Of a stretch of DNA of 64,000 nucleotides, positions 44,374 through 53,856 are shown in pieces. A model generated the notes under the pieces. That model was not told the DNA's origin, ran no database searches, and worked only from the letters and a program-made list of their open reading frames with translations. The stretch is from Rhizobium sp. C4 (GTDB lineage Bacteria > Pseudomonadota > Alphaproteobacteria > Rhizobiales > Rhizobiaceae): positions 124,001 through 188,000 of the forward strand of contig NZ_JAJNCX010000006.1 of the NCBI RefSeq assembly GCF_021026315.1, in the 5' to 3' direction. Both the position numbers and the translations under genes were made by a program. How positions within the stretch are numbered: position 1 is the stretch's first letter; every line of letters begins with the position of its first letter.

Positions 44374-45146
44374 GCCTTCTGGAGCTGAAAAACGTCACCC
44401 TGAAATTCGGTGGCCTCACCGCCGTCAACGATGTCTCCTTCGCGGTCGAGGAAGGCGAAGTCTTCGCTCTGGTCGGCCCGAACGGCGCGGGCAAGTCGAC
44501 GATCTTCAACATGATCTCGCGCTTCTACACACCCTATTCCGGCGACATCCTCTTTGAAGGCAGGAGCATCCTCGGCAAGGCCCCGCACGAGATCGCAGGG
44601 CTCGGTATCGCCCGTACCTTCCAGAATATCGAGCTCTTCGAACAGGCAAGCGTGCTGCAGAACATGCTGGTCGGCCGGTATACGCATCGGCGCTCGAATT
44701 TCCTGACCGAACTCCTCTTTACCCCTTTTGTAAGGCGCGAGGAGCATCGCCACCGCGAGGCGGTCGAGAAGGCGATCGACTTCCTCGACCTCCAGCCCTA
44801 TCGCGAAAAGCTGATCGCCGGCCTGCCCTATGGCGTCCGCAAGGTGGTCGAGATGGGCCGGGCGCTCGCCATCCAGCCGAAGCTCCTGCTGCTCGACGAA
44901 CCGGCCTCCGGCCTCTCGGTCGAGGAAACGCAGGACGTCGCCTTCTGGATCGAGGACATCAAGAAGGTCATGGGCATCACCGTGCTGATGGTCGAGCACG
45001 ACATGCATCTCGTCTCCTCCGTCTGCGACCGCGTTCTGGCGCTGGCCGACGGCAAGAAACTGGCGCTCGGCACGCCGCGCGAGGTGCAGACCGATCCGCG
45101 GGTTGTCGAAGCCTATCTCGGCTCGGACACAGAGGAGGCCGCGTGA
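44370..45146 (+). CDS. Liv-type ABC transporter ATPase (LivG-like), second system
   Basis: A 258-aa ATPase: Walker A GPNGAGKST near residue 38, a LivG-type signature (GLPYGVRKVVEMGRALA, with LPYGV in place of LSGGQ), Walker B LLLLDEPASGLS and switch His in LMVEHDMHL. It opens with ELKNVTLKFGGLTAVNDVSF. Overlaps the upstream permease and the following ATPase gene, so all subunits are coupled. Confidence 0.88.
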   Translation: MSLLELKNVTLKFGGLTAVNDVSFAVEEGEVFALVGPNGAGKSTIFNMISRFYTPYSGDILFEGRSILGKAPHEIAGLGIARTFQNIELFEQASVLQNMLVGRYTHRRSNFLTELLFTPFVRREEHRHREAVEKAIDFLDLQPYREKLIAGLPYGVRKVVEMGRALAIQPKLLLLDEPASGLSVEETQDVAFWIEDIKKVMGITVLMVEHDMHLVSSVCDRVLALADGKKLALGTPREVQTDPRVVEAYLGSDTEEAA

Positions 45147-45919
45147 TGGGCGAACCGCTTCTGAAGATCGAAAACCTCGAAAGCTACTATGGCCCGATCA
45201 TGGCGATCCGGGGCGTCAGCCTGGAGGTGCATGAAGGCCAGATCGTCACCGTGCTTGGCGCCAACGGGGCCGGCAAGACGACGCTGATGAAGACCATCTC
45301 CGGCGTCATGGACCCGGAAAAGGGAACCGTGAAGCTCGCCGGCGAGGAAATCCAGGGCCGCGACCCCGACCACTCCGTTCGCAAGGGCGTCGTGCAGGTG
45401 CCGGAAGGCCGCGAAATCTTCCCGCTTATGTCCGTCGAGGACAATCTGAAGATGGGGGCCTTCACCCGCAGCGACCGCGCCGGCATCGCCGCCGATATCG
45501 ACATGGTCTACCGCTACTTCCCCATCCTGAAGGAACGCGCGAACCAGGATGCCGGAACGCTCTCCGGCGGCCAGCAGCAGATGCTGGCCATCGGTCGTGG
45601 CCTGATGGCGCGGCCCCGCGTCATGCTGCTCGACGAGCCGAGCCTGGGGCTCAGCCCGCTCCTCACCAAGGAAATCTTCGCCATCATCAAGCGGCTCAAT
45701 GCCGAGCAGAAGGTGACGATGCTGGTGGTCGAACAGAACGCCAAGATCGCGCTTGAGGCCGCCCATTATGGTTACGTGATGGAACTCGGCCGGATCGTCA
45801 TGGGTGGCCCGGCGGAGAAGCTGCGCGCATCCAAGGACATCCAGGAATTCTATCTCGGCCAGCAGGGCGAGAGCCAGCGCGGACAGCGGCGCTGGAAAAA
45901 CCGCAAGACGTGGCGTTGA
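45146..45919 (+). CDS. Liv-type ABC transporter ATPase (LivF-like), second system
   Basis: A 257-aa ATPase with Walker A GANGAGKTT, signature LSGGQQQMLAIGRGLM and Walker B VMLLDEPSLGLSP, ending in a basic tail (RWKNRKTWR). The Gln-type switch LVVEQNAKI matches LivF. The ATG at 45146 shares a base with the preceding TGA; a GTG 3 bp earlier is an equally possible start. It ends 14 bp before the CoA ligase. Confidence 0.87.
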   Translation: MGEPLLKIENLESYYGPIMAIRGVSLEVHEGQIVTVLGANGAGKTTLMKTISGVMDPEKGTVKLAGEEIQGRDPDHSVRKGVVQVPEGREIFPLMSVEDNLKMGAFTRSDRAGIAADIDMVYRYFPILKERANQDAGTLSGGQQQMLAIGRGLMARPRVMLLDEPSLGLSPLLTKEIFAIIKRLNAEQKVTMLVVEQNAKIALEAAHYGYVMELGRIVMGGPAEKLRASKDIQEFYLGQQGESQRGQRRWKNRKTWR

Positions 45920-45933
45920 GGGAGGAGGACACG

Positions 45934-47838
45934 ATGAACCAGATGGTCAACATTCCGCCCATGCAGAAGGTCCATGGCATCGAACTCAATGCCGACCTGA
46001 GCCGAGGCCCCTTCTATATCGACGGCAGCGACACGCTGCCGAAGCTGTTCGAGAAGCGCTGCCGGGAGCTGGGTGCCCGCACCGCACATCGCGAAAAGGA
46101 TTTCGGCATCTGGCGCTCCTACAGCTGGACCGACTGGTACGAGCAGGCCCGCCTCCTCGGCCTCGGCCTGATCTCGCTCGGCTTCGGGCGCGGCGACGTC
46201 GCAGCGATCCTCTCCGAGGACAACAAGGAATGGCTCTATGCCGACCTCGGCATCCAGTGCGCCGGCGGCATCGTCACCGGCGTCTACACGACCGATGCGG
46301 CGAGCCAGCTCGCCTATATCGTCAACGATTCCGGCGCGAAGTTCCTGTTCCTCGAAAACGACGAACAGCTGGACAAGTATCTGGAAGTCCGCGACCGGAT
46401 GCCGGGCCTCGTCAAGGTCATCGTCTTCGACCCGGAGGGCCTGCACGACTTCCGCGACCCGAACGTGATCTTCATCGAAGACCTCTACGAGATGGGCCGT
46501 CAGGAACTTGCCCGCCAGCCCGGCCGCTTCGAGCAGGAGATCGCCGCGTCCAGACCCGACGACATCGCGATCCTCATCTATACGTCCGGTACGACCGGCA
46601 TGCCCAAGGGCGTCATGATCGACCATTCGAACATGATGTACACGATCGCCGCCAACGTGCTGCTCCTGCCTGTCTTCCCGGAGGACGAGCAGGTCTGCTT
46701 CCTGCCGCTCTGCCATATCCTCGAGCGCATGATCTCCGTCTCCGGCCCGATCGCCGCCCGCTCGACGGTCAATTTCGCCGAGAGCACGGAAACCGTCTTC
46801 GAGAATGTCCGCGAGGTGAGCCCCACGGCCTTCACCGCCGTGCCGCGCGTCTGGGAGAAGATCTATTCCCAGGTCGTCATCATGGCGACGGATGCCACGC
46901 CGCTTGGCCGCTGGGCATTCCATCAGGCAGTGAAGACCGGCATGCGGAAGGTCGATTGCGAGCTCGCCGGCAAGCCCGTTCCGCTGACCACCCGCCTCGC
47001 CTATACCTTCTGGGATTTCTTCCTGCTGAAGAACCTCCGCCGCATGCTCGGCCTCGACAAGCTGCGTCGCGGCACGACGGGTGCTGCCCCGATCTCACCG
47101 GAAATCCTCAAATGGTTCCAGGCGATCGGCGTTCCGGTGCTGGAAGGCTACGGCATGTCGGAAAGTGCCGGTCTCATGTCGGTCAACACGATGGAGGCGA
47201 ACCGCGTCGGCACGGTGGGTCCTGCCATTCCCGGCTCCGAAATTCGCATCGCACCCGACGGCGAGATCCAGTACCGCGCCGGCAATGTCTTCCGCGGCTA
47301 CTGGAAGAACCCGGAAAAGACCGCCGAGACGATGACCGAGGACGGCTGGCTCCGGACCGGCGACACCGGCCAGATGGACGAGCGCGGATACTTGCGCATT
47401 TCCGGCCGCATCAAGGACATCATCATCACCGCAGGCGGCAAGAACATCACGCCCGCCGAATTCGAGAACCGGCTAAAATTCTCGCCCTACATCTCGGATG
47501 CCGTGGTGATCGGCGACCGGCGCAAATTCCTCACCTGCCTCGTCATGATCGACCAGGAGAATGTGCAGAAATATGCGCAGGACCATCGCATACCGTTTTC
47601 GGATTTCGCTTCGCTCTGCGCCCGCCCGGAGGTCCAGGCGCTGATCGGCGAGATCATCGAAAGGGTCAACAAGGACTTCGCCCGCGTCGAGCAGGTCAAG
47701 AAGTTCCGGTTGATCGACATACTGCTCACGCCGGAGGACGATGAGCTGACCCCGACCATGAAGCTCAAGCGCAGCTTCGTGGAAAAGAAACATAAAGCGC
47801 TGATCGACGACATGTATGCCGAGGAGAAGGCAGCATGA
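45934..47838 (+). CDS. Long-chain-type acyl-CoA synthetase (FadD15-like)
   Basis: A 634-aa AMP-forming ligase longer than the 545-aa synthetase at 11.2 kb, of the FadD15/long-chain group. Phosphate loop YTSGTTGMPKGV at 216-227, EGYGMSESAGL, the GDTGQMDERGYLRISGR segment and a C-terminal catalytic-Lys region around TPTMKLKRSFV. ATG 45934 follows GGGAGGAGG. It lies between the second Liv transporter ATPase and its binding protein, so the imported substrate is probably a carboxylic acid activated to its CoA thioester on entry. Confidence 0.88.
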   Translation: MNQMVNIPPMQKVHGIELNADLSRGPFYIDGSDTLPKLFEKRCRELGARTAHREKDFGIWRSYSWTDWYEQARLLGLGLISLGFGRGDVAAILSEDNKEWLYADLGIQCAGGIVTGVYTTDAASQLAYIVNDSGAKFLFLENDEQLDKYLEVRDRMPGLVKVIVFDPEGLHDFRDPNVIFIEDLYEMGRQELARQPGRFEQEIAASRPDDIAILIYTSGTTGMPKGVMIDHSNMMYTIAANVLLLPVFPEDEQVCFLPLCHILERMISVSGPIAARSTVNFAESTETVFENVREVSPTAFTAVPRVWEKIYSQVVIMATDATPLGRWAFHQAVKTGMRKVDCELAGKPVPLTTRLAYTFWDFFLLKNLRRMLGLDKLRRGTTGAAPISPEILKWFQAIGVPVLEGYGMSESAGLMSVNTMEANRVGTVGPAIPGSEIRIAPDGEIQYRAGNVFRGYWKNPEKTAETMTEDGWLRTGDTGQMDERGYLRISGRIKDIIITAGGKNITPAEFENRLKFSPYISDAVVIGDRRKFLTCLVMIDQENVQKYAQDHRIPFSDFASLCARPEVQALIGEIIERVNKDFARVEQVKKFRLIDILLTPEDDELTPTMKLKRSFVEKKHKALIDDMYAEEKAA

Positions 47839-47858
47839 ACTTTTGGAGGAGGAAGAAC

Positions 47859-49028
47859 ATGAAAAAGGGAATGAAAGCAGCCATTGCCGGTCTTCTGGCC
47901 GGCGCAAGCATGCTGGCGGCCGGTGCTGCCGGCGCACAAGGCGTGACCGACACGGAAGTCGTGATCGGCTCCAACCAGGACATGTCCGGCATCTTCGCCG
48001 CCTTCGGCGCACCCGCCGTCAAGGCCGCCGGTCTCTATTTCGACGAGATCAATGCCAAGGGCGGCATCCATGGTCGCAAGATCAAGTTCGTGGTGGAGGA
48101 CCACGGCTATCAGGTGCCCAAGGCGATGCAGAACATCAACAAGCTCGTGAATTCCGACAAGATCTTCGCGATGCTGCTGCAGCTCGGCACGCCGATCAAC
48201 ATCGCGTCCTTCCCGCTTCTCGAAAAGAGCAAGGTCGCCAACGTGGCGCCGCTGACATCTGCCCGCCAGATGGTCGAGCCGCCCTCGCCCTACAAATATG
48301 CCGGCTTCTCGTCCTATTTCGACCAGACCCGGCTGGCGCTGAAATATCTCGCCGAGAAGGAAGGGACGAAGAAGGTCTGCGCCATGTACATCCCATCCGA
48401 CTTCGGCCAGGAGCTGAAGGAGGGCACGGATGCAGCGGTCAAGCAGTTCGGTCTCACCTTCGTGGCCGAGACCACCCACAAGCCGGATGAGCAGGACTTT
48501 GTCGGCTCGCTGACCAAGCTCAAGGGTGCCGGCTGCGACACGATCGCCATCGCGCTCGGCGTGCGCCAGGTCATCACCGCCGTTGCCACCGCCAAGAAGA
48601 TGGGCTGGAACGACGTCAAGTTCGTCGGCGCCTCCGCCTCGTTCCATACGGCGATCGCCAAGGTTCCCGGCGGCGTCACGGACGGCTTCTATGCCGGTGC
48701 CGGCTGGCCCGACATCGTGGCCCGCATGAACGTTCCGGAGGTCAAGGCCTGGGTCGACAGCTACCAGAAGGCTGCCGGCGAATTCCCCTCCACGGGCGCG
48801 CTTCTCGGCCGCTCGGCGGCAGAATCCCTGGTGCGCGGCCTTGAAGCCGCCGGCAAGGACCTGACGCCGGAAAGCTTCCAGAAGGGCATGGAAAGCCTCG
48901 ACTACGACGACAACATCGCGGGCGTGCACATCAAGTTCGGCCCGAACGACCATATCGGCGGCGACCCCGTCGTGATTTCGAAGATTGAAAAAGGCGAGTG
49001 GAAGGAGCTTGCCCGCGTCAATCCGTGA
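47859..49028 (+). CDS. Liv-type substrate-binding protein, second system
   Basis: A 389-aa periplasmic binding protein with a signal peptide of about 26 residues (MKKGMKAAIAGLLAGASML..., ending GAGA) before QGVTDTEVVIGSNQDMSGIFAAFG, a Peripla_BP_6-type start. It differs clearly from the first-system LivK (for example LLQLGTPINIASFPLLEKSKV and SARQMVEPPSPYKYAGF), fitting a different ligand. The ATG at 47859 is used for its GGAGGAGGAAG ribosome site; an ATG 24 bp earlier would spoil the signal peptide. Confidence 0.88.
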   Translation: MKKGMKAAIAGLLAGASMLAAGAAGAQGVTDTEVVIGSNQDMSGIFAAFGAPAVKAAGLYFDEINAKGGIHGRKIKFVVEDHGYQVPKAMQNINKLVNSDKIFAMLLQLGTPINIASFPLLEKSKVANVAPLTSARQMVEPPSPYKYAGFSSYFDQTRLALKYLAEKEGTKKVCAMYIPSDFGQELKEGTDAAVKQFGLTFVAETTHKPDEQDFVGSLTKLKGAGCDTIAIALGVRQVITAVATAKKMGWNDVKFVGASASFHTAIAKVPGGVTDGFYAGAGWPDIVARMNVPEVKAWVDSYQKAAGEFPSTGALLGRSAAESLVRGLEAAGKDLTPESFQKGMESLDYDDNIAGVHIKFGPNDHIGGDPVVISKIEKGEWKELARVNP

Positions 49029-49036
49029 TGAACCCC

Positions 49037-49077
49037 GGCCCCGCGATGGAAAGAGACCCGTCGCGGGGCCTCATTTT
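49037..49077 (+). terminator. Hairpin after the second binding-protein gene
   Basis: GGCCCCGCGA and TCGCGGGGCC pair perfectly over 10 bp with a 14-base loop, followed by TCATTTT. It lies 8 bp after the binding-protein stop and 22 bp before the next ATG. It could be an attenuator separating transporter and enzyme genes. Confidence 0.6.
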
Positions 49078-49098
49078 GCAGATAAGAAGGAGTACGGC

Positions 49099-51213
49099 AT
49101 GAGCCAAGCGGTCAAAACGAGCCTTGAAGGCGATATTTTCCTGATTGAAATCGACAACCCCCCGGTCAATGCGGCCTCTTTTGCCGTTCGCACCGGCATC
49201 GTCGAGGCAATCGCAGCCTTTGAGGCCGAAGCAAGCGCAAAAGCCGCCGTGCTTTACTGCGCCGGACGCACATTCGTCGCGGGCGCCGACATCAAGGAAT
49301 TCGGCAAGGCGCCGCTTGAGCCCTTTCTGCCCGACGTCATTCAGAAGGTCGAGGACGCCACCAAGCCCGTCGTCGCCGTCATCCATGGCACCGCACTCGG
49401 CGGCGGTCTCGAACTCACCCTCGGCAGCCATTACCGCGTCGGCCTGAAGGGCGCGAAGATCGGCCTGCCGGAAGTCCATATCGGCCTCATCCCCGGCGCC
49501 GGCGGCACGCAGCGCCTGCCGCGCCTGATCGGCTTTGAAGCCGCTGCCGACATCGCCACCTCGGGCCGTCAGGTCTCCGCCGGCGAAGCGCTGAAGCTCG
49601 GCATCATCGACCTGCTCGATGAAGGCTCCGACCCGAAGGCAGCCGGCCTTGCCTTTGCGCGAAAGATGATCGACGAGGCCCTGCCCGTCCGCCGCCTCAG
49701 CCAGAACGACGAGAAGGTCGCCTCCCGCAAGGGCGACAAGGCCTTTTTCGACGGCCTGCGCGGAGCCGTTGCCGGCAAGGCGCGCGGCCAGATCTCGCCC
49801 GTCGCCTGCATCGACGCACTCGAGCTTGCCGCCAATGTTCCCTTCGCGGAAGGGATGAAGGGCGAGCGCGCCATCTTCATGAAGCTGCTGGCCGACCCGC
49901 AGCGCGAAGCCCTCGTCCATGCCTTCTTCGCCGAACGCGCCGTTTCCAAGGTGCCGGGCCTCGAAGCAGGAAAGCCGAAAGACATCAAGAAGGCCGGCGT
50001 CATCGGCGGCGGCACGATGGGTTCCGGCATCACGCTCTCCATGCTCTTCGCCGGCCTGCCGGTGACGATGGTCGAGCGCGACGAGGAACAGGCCGCCCGC
50101 GGCCGCGCCAATGTCGAGAAGGTCCTGAACGACGGCGTCGCCCGCGGCAAATATGATCAGGCCTATCGTGATCGCCTCGCCAACGAACTCTATTCGGTCA
50201 CGACCGACTTCAACGCGCTTGCCGATTGCGACCTCATCATCGAAGCCGCCTTCGAGGACATGGAGGTCAAGAAGGGCGTCTTTACGACACTCGACAAGAT
50301 CGCCAAGCCCGACGCGATCCTCGCCTCCAACACATCCTATCTCGACATCAACCAGATCGCCGCGATGACCAGCCGGCCGCAGAATGTGCTCGGCCTGCAC
50401 TTCTTCTCGCCGGCCCATATCATGAAGCTGCTGGAAATCGTCGTCGCCGACAAGACCTCGGCGGATGCGCTCGCCACCGGCTTTGCGCTGGCGAAGAAGC
50501 TCGGCAAGACCGGCGTCCGCGCCGGCGTCTGCGACGGCTTCATCGGCAACCGCATTCTGGAGCGCTATCTGCGCATCGCCGTGCATATGGTCGAGGAAGG
50601 CACGAGCCCCTATGCCATCGACAAGGCCGTGGTCGATTTCGGCTATCCGATGGGTCCGCACCAGATGGGCGACCTCGCCGGCCTCGACATCGGCTTCATG
50701 GCCCGCAAGCGCCGCATCGCCGAAGGCTACAAGGGTCGCTATGCCTTTGAATACCTGGATTGGCTCGCCGAACAGGGCCGCTTCGGCCAGAAGACCGGCC
50801 GCGGCTGCTACATCTATCCCGCCGGCGCCCGCAAGGGCATCGAGGACCCGGAATTCCTCGCGGCCATCGACGATATCCGCCAGAAGAAGGGCATTCCCCA
50901 GAAGCCCGAGCTCTCTGCCGAAGAGATCATGCGCCGCTACATGGCAGCCATGGTCAACGAGGGCGCGAAGGTGGTCGAGGAAGGCATTGCGCTTCGCCCG
51001 CTCGACGTCGATGTCGTCATGCTGGCAGGCTACGGCTCGCCCCGCTATCGCGGCGGCCCGATGAAATATGCCGACATGCGCGGCCTCGACAAGGTGCTGG
51101 CCGACATCCGCGAATTCGCCAAGGACGACCCGGATTTCTGGTCTCCGGCCAAGCTGATCGAGGACCTGGTCGCCGGGGGTAAAAATTTCGCCAGCCTCAA
51201 TGGGGCTGAGTGA
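49099..51213 (+). CDS. Bifunctional enoyl-CoA hydratase/3-hydroxyacyl-CoA dehydrogenase (PimF/FadJ-like)
   Basis: A 704-aa multifunctional beta-oxidation enzyme. N-terminal crotonase domain (about 1-190): oxyanion-hole segments [15 protein letters not shown] and [13 protein letters not shown], with catalytic Glu at 105 and 125 (GLPEVHIGL). A linker leads to the 3-hydroxyacyl-CoA dehydrogenase NAD fold with GGGTMGSG at 303-310, then [14 protein letters not shown] with the catalytic His. Two C-terminal 3HCDH domains follow. ATG 49099 has AAGGAG upstream. Gene order with thiolase and two acyl-CoA dehydrogenases resembles pimFABCD of Rhodopseudomonas and Bradyrhizobium. Confidence 0.9.
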   Translation: MSQAVKTSLEGDIFLIEIDNPPVNAASFAVRTGIVEAIAAFEAEASAKAAVLYCAGRTFVAGADIKEFGKAPLEPFLPDVIQKVEDATKPVVAVIHGTALGGGLELTLGSHYRVGLKGAKIGLPEVHIGLIPGAGGTQRLPRLIGFEAAADIATSGRQVSAGEALKLGIIDLLDEGSDPKAAGLAFARKMIDEALPVRRLSQNDEKVASRKGDKAFFDGLRGAVAGKARGQISPVACIDALELAANVPFAEGMKGERAIFMKLLADPQREALVHAFFAERAVSKVPGLEAGKPKDIKKAGVIGGGTMGSGITLSMLFAGLPVTMVERDEEQAARGRANVEKVLNDGVARGKYDQAYRDRLANELYSVTTDFNALADCDLIIEAAFEDMEVKKGVFTTLDKIAKPDAILASNTSYLDINQIAAMTSRPQNVLGLHFFSPAHIMKLLEIVVADKTSADALATGFALAKKLGKTGVRAGVCDGFIGNRILERYLRIAVHMVEEGTSPYAIDKAVVDFGYPMGPHQMGDLAGLDIGFMARKRRIAEGYKGRYAFEYLDWLAEQGRFGQKTGRGCYIYPAGARKGIEDPEFLAAIDDIRQKKGIPQKPELSAEEIMRRYMAAMVNEGAKVVEEGIALRPLDVDVVMLAGYGSPRYRGGPMKYADMRGLDKVLADIREFAKDDPDFWSPAKLIEDLVAGGKNFASLNGAE

Positions 51214-51240
51214 TCCAATGAACGAAGACGCTCCGGTCGC

Positions 51241-51340
51241 CCTCGCCCTGAGGTGCCGGAGCGAAGCGAAGGCCTCGAAGGGTCTTGGCCCACACGCTGA
51301 TCCTTCGAGGCTGCCCTCCGGGCAGCACCTCAGGATGAGG
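51241..51340. repeat. About 100-bp palindromic intergenic element, copy 2
   Basis: Begins CCTCGCCCTGAGGTGCC and ends GCACCTCAGGATGAGG, with internal arms GGCCTCGAAGG and CCTTCGAGGC. It is the same element as at 13,589-13,690, in the same orientation, differing mainly in the variable parts. Here it lies inside an apparent operon, 28 bp after the hydratase/dehydrogenase gene and 112 bp before the thiolase gene. Confidence 0.85.
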
Positions 51341-51452
51341 TCGGAGCAAGAGATACCGCTGGCGGCACCTCCACATTAGGATGGAGCCGCCTATTGAACA
51401 ACAGGGACCGTGCGCCCGAACGAACGATTTGGAATTCAAAGGAAACCACACC

Positions 51453-52634
51453 ATGCGCGAAGCCGTCATTCTCTCCACCGCCCGCACGGGCATCACGAAA
51501 GCCTTTCGCGGCGAACTCAATGCCACCCATGGCGCAGACTTCGGCGCAGCGGCCGCCAAGGCCGCCGTCGAGCGCGCCGGGATCGACCCGAACCTGCTGG
51601 AAGACGCGATCTTCGGCTGCGGCATGCCGGAAAGCGCCACGGGCGGCAACATTGCCCGCCATATCGGCGTCCGCGCCGGCCTGCCGCTGTCGATGACCGG
51701 CGGCACCGTGTCGCGCCATTGCGGCTCCGGCCTCTTCGCCGTCGCGCAGGCCGCCGCCCAGATCACCCAGTATGGCGCCCCGGCCATGCTGGCGGGCGGT
51801 CTCGAATCCATCTCCATCGTCCAGAGCCATCTCAACATGTTCATGTACCAGAACGACTGGATGCTCGAACACAAGCCGGCCATGTACATGCCGATGATCG
51901 AGACAGCCGATATCGTTGCCGCCCGCTATGGCGTTTCCCGCGAGGCACAGGACGAATATTCCTATCAGAGCCAGATGCGCACGGCGGAAGCCCAGAAGGC
52001 CGGCCGTTATGCGGATGAAATCATCGCCATGACCACCAAGATGGCCGTGCAGGACAAGGAAACGAAGGCGATCAGCTATCACGAAGTGACCTTCGACAAG
52101 GACGGCTGCAACCGCCCCTCGACGACGCTCGAAGGCCTTCGCGCACTCGAAGCCGTGCGCGGCCCCGGCCAGTTCGTCACCGCCGGCAACGCCTCGCAGC
52201 TCTCCGACGGCGCATCGGCCTCCGTGCTGATGGAAGCCAAGGAAGCCGAAAAGCGCGGGCTGGAGCCCATGGGCGCCTTCCGAGGTTTCGTCGTGGCCGG
52301 CTGCGAACCCGACGAAATGGGCATCGGCCCCGTCTTCGCCGTGCCGAAGTTGCTCGAACGCGCCGGCCTCAAGGTCTCCGACATCGGCCTCTGGGAACTC
52401 AACGAAGCCTTCGCGAGCCAGGCGCTCTATTGCCGCGACCGCCTCGGCATCGACCCGGCGATCTACAACGTCAACGGCGGATCCATCTCCATCGGCCATC
52501 CGTATGGCATGACGGGTGCGCGACAGGTCGGCCATGTGCTCTACGAAGGCAAGCGCCGGGGCGTGAAATACGCCGTCGTGACCATGTGCATCGCCGGCGG
52601 CCAGGGTGCTGCCGGTCTCATCGAAATCTTCTGA
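51453..52634 (+). CDS. Acetyl-CoA acyltransferase (thiolase), PimB-like
   Basis: A 393-aa thiolase catalysing the last, CoA-dependent cleavage of beta-oxidation. Nucleophile Cys90 in SRHCGSGLFA, the second active-site region NVNGGSISIGHPYGMTGAR with its His, and the C-terminal Cys in CIAGGQGAAG. The ATG at 51453 follows AAAGGAAACC; the open frame is longer upstream but enters the repeat element. It is followed after 12 bp by an acyl-CoA dehydrogenase gene, so it belongs to the beta-oxidation series. Confidence 0.9.
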   Translation: MREAVILSTARTGITKAFRGELNATHGADFGAAAAKAAVERAGIDPNLLEDAIFGCGMPESATGGNIARHIGVRAGLPLSMTGGTVSRHCGSGLFAVAQAAAQITQYGAPAMLAGGLESISIVQSHLNMFMYQNDWMLEHKPAMYMPMIETADIVAARYGVSREAQDEYSYQSQMRTAEAQKAGRYADEIIAMTTKMAVQDKETKAISYHEVTFDKDGCNRPSTTLEGLRALEAVRGPGQFVTAGNASQLSDGASASVLMEAKEAEKRGLEPMGAFRGFVVAGCEPDEMGIGPVFAVPKLLERAGLKVSDIGLWELNEAFASQALYCRDRLGIDPAIYNVNGGSISIGHPYGMTGARQVGHVLYEGKRRGVKYAVVTMCIAGGQGAAGLIEIF

Positions 52635-52646
52635 TCGGAGACGACC

Positions 52647-53843
52647 ATGGACCTGAGCTTTTCCCCGCAAGACCTCGCCTTTCAGGCCGAGGTCCGCGCC
52701 TTCCTCAAGGCAGAGCTTTCGCCACAGCTCGCCGACAAGGTGCGGCATAACAAGACGCTGACCAAGGAAGACATGGTCGGCTGGCACGCCACGCTCAACA
52801 AGCGTGGCTGGCTGGCGCAGGATTGGCCGAAGCAATATGGTGGGGCTGACTGGACGCCGGTGCAGCAGCAGATCTTCGATGACGAGGCCTCTGCCGCCGG
52901 CGCGCCGCGCATCATCCCCTTCGGCCTCAAGATGCTCGCCCCCGTGCTGATGAAATTCGGCTCGGAGGCGCAGAAGGCGCATTACCTGCCGCGCATTCTC
53001 GACGGCACCGACTGGTGGTGCCAGGGCTATTCGGAACCGGGCGCCGGCTCCGACCTAGCCTCGCTGAAGACGCGCGCGGTGCGCGACGGCGACCATTACG
53101 TCATCAACGGCCAGAAGACCTGGACGACGCTCGGCCAATATGCCGACATGATCTTCTGCCTGGTGCGCACCGGCACGGAAGGCAAGCCGCAGGAAGGCAT
53201 TTCCTTCATCCTGGTCGACATGAAGAGCCCGGGGATTACCATCCGCCCGATCATCCTTCTGGAAGGCACGCATGAGGTCAACGAAGTTTTCTTCGACAAT
53301 GTCCGCGTGCCCGCCGAAAACCTGATCGGCGAGGAGAACAAGGGCTGGACCTATGCCAAATATCTCCTCACCCACGAGCGCACCAACATTGCCGGCGTCG
53401 GCGCATCCAAGGCGGCCCTTGCCGAAGTGAAGCGCATCGCGAAAGCCGAGACGGTGCGCGGCGTGCCGCTGGCGGACGACCCCTATTTCGCCGCCCGCGT
53501 GGCACAGGTGGAAATGGAACTCGACGCGCTGTCCACCACGAACCTCCGCGTCCTCTCCTCGCCGGATGCGGCCGTCTCTGCCGGCTCGATCTCCTCCATG
53601 CTGAAGATCAAGGGCACGGAAATTCGCCAGTCGATCAACGATCTCGCCCGGCGCGCCATCGGCCCCTATGCCATGCCCTTCGTCTCGGAAGCGCTGGAAG
53701 AAGGCTATAACGGCGAGCCCGTCGGCCCCGAATATGCCCTCGGCGTCGCGCCGGATTATTTCAACAACCGCAAGATCACCATCTTCGGCGGCTCGAACGA
53801 AATCCAGCGCGGCATCATCTCGAAAATGGTCATGGGACTGTAG
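52647..53843 (+). CDS. pimC: Acyl-CoA dehydrogenase large subunit, PimC-like
   Basis: A 398-aa acyl-CoA dehydrogenase: helical N-domain, FAD-contact motif WWCQGYSEPGAGSDLASLKT, beta domain, and the C-terminal FGGSNEIQRGIISKMVMGL. It is close in pattern to the large subunit of pimeloyl-CoA dehydrogenase. The paired smaller homologue follows after 13 bp, and such pairs form heteromeric enzymes. It introduces the first double bond in the acyl-CoA chain. The symbol reflects the family resemblance and pairing; the real chain (dicarboxylate or other) is not proven. Confidence 0.8.
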   Translation: MDLSFSPQDLAFQAEVRAFLKAELSPQLADKVRHNKTLTKEDMVGWHATLNKRGWLAQDWPKQYGGADWTPVQQQIFDDEASAAGAPRIIPFGLKMLAPVLMKFGSEAQKAHYLPRILDGTDWWCQGYSEPGAGSDLASLKTRAVRDGDHYVINGQKTWTTLGQYADMIFCLVRTGTEGKPQEGISFILVDMKSPGITIRPIILLEGTHEVNEVFFDNVRVPAENLIGEENKGWTYAKYLLTHERTNIAGVGASKAALAEVKRIAKAETVRGVPLADDPYFAARVAQVEMELDALSTTNLRVLSSPDAAVSAGSISSMLKIKGTEIRQSINDLARRAIGPYAMPFVSEALEEGYNGEPVGPEYALGVAPDYFNNRKITIFGGSNEIQRGIISKMVMGL

Positions 53844-53856
53844 GGGAGCAAGGCAC

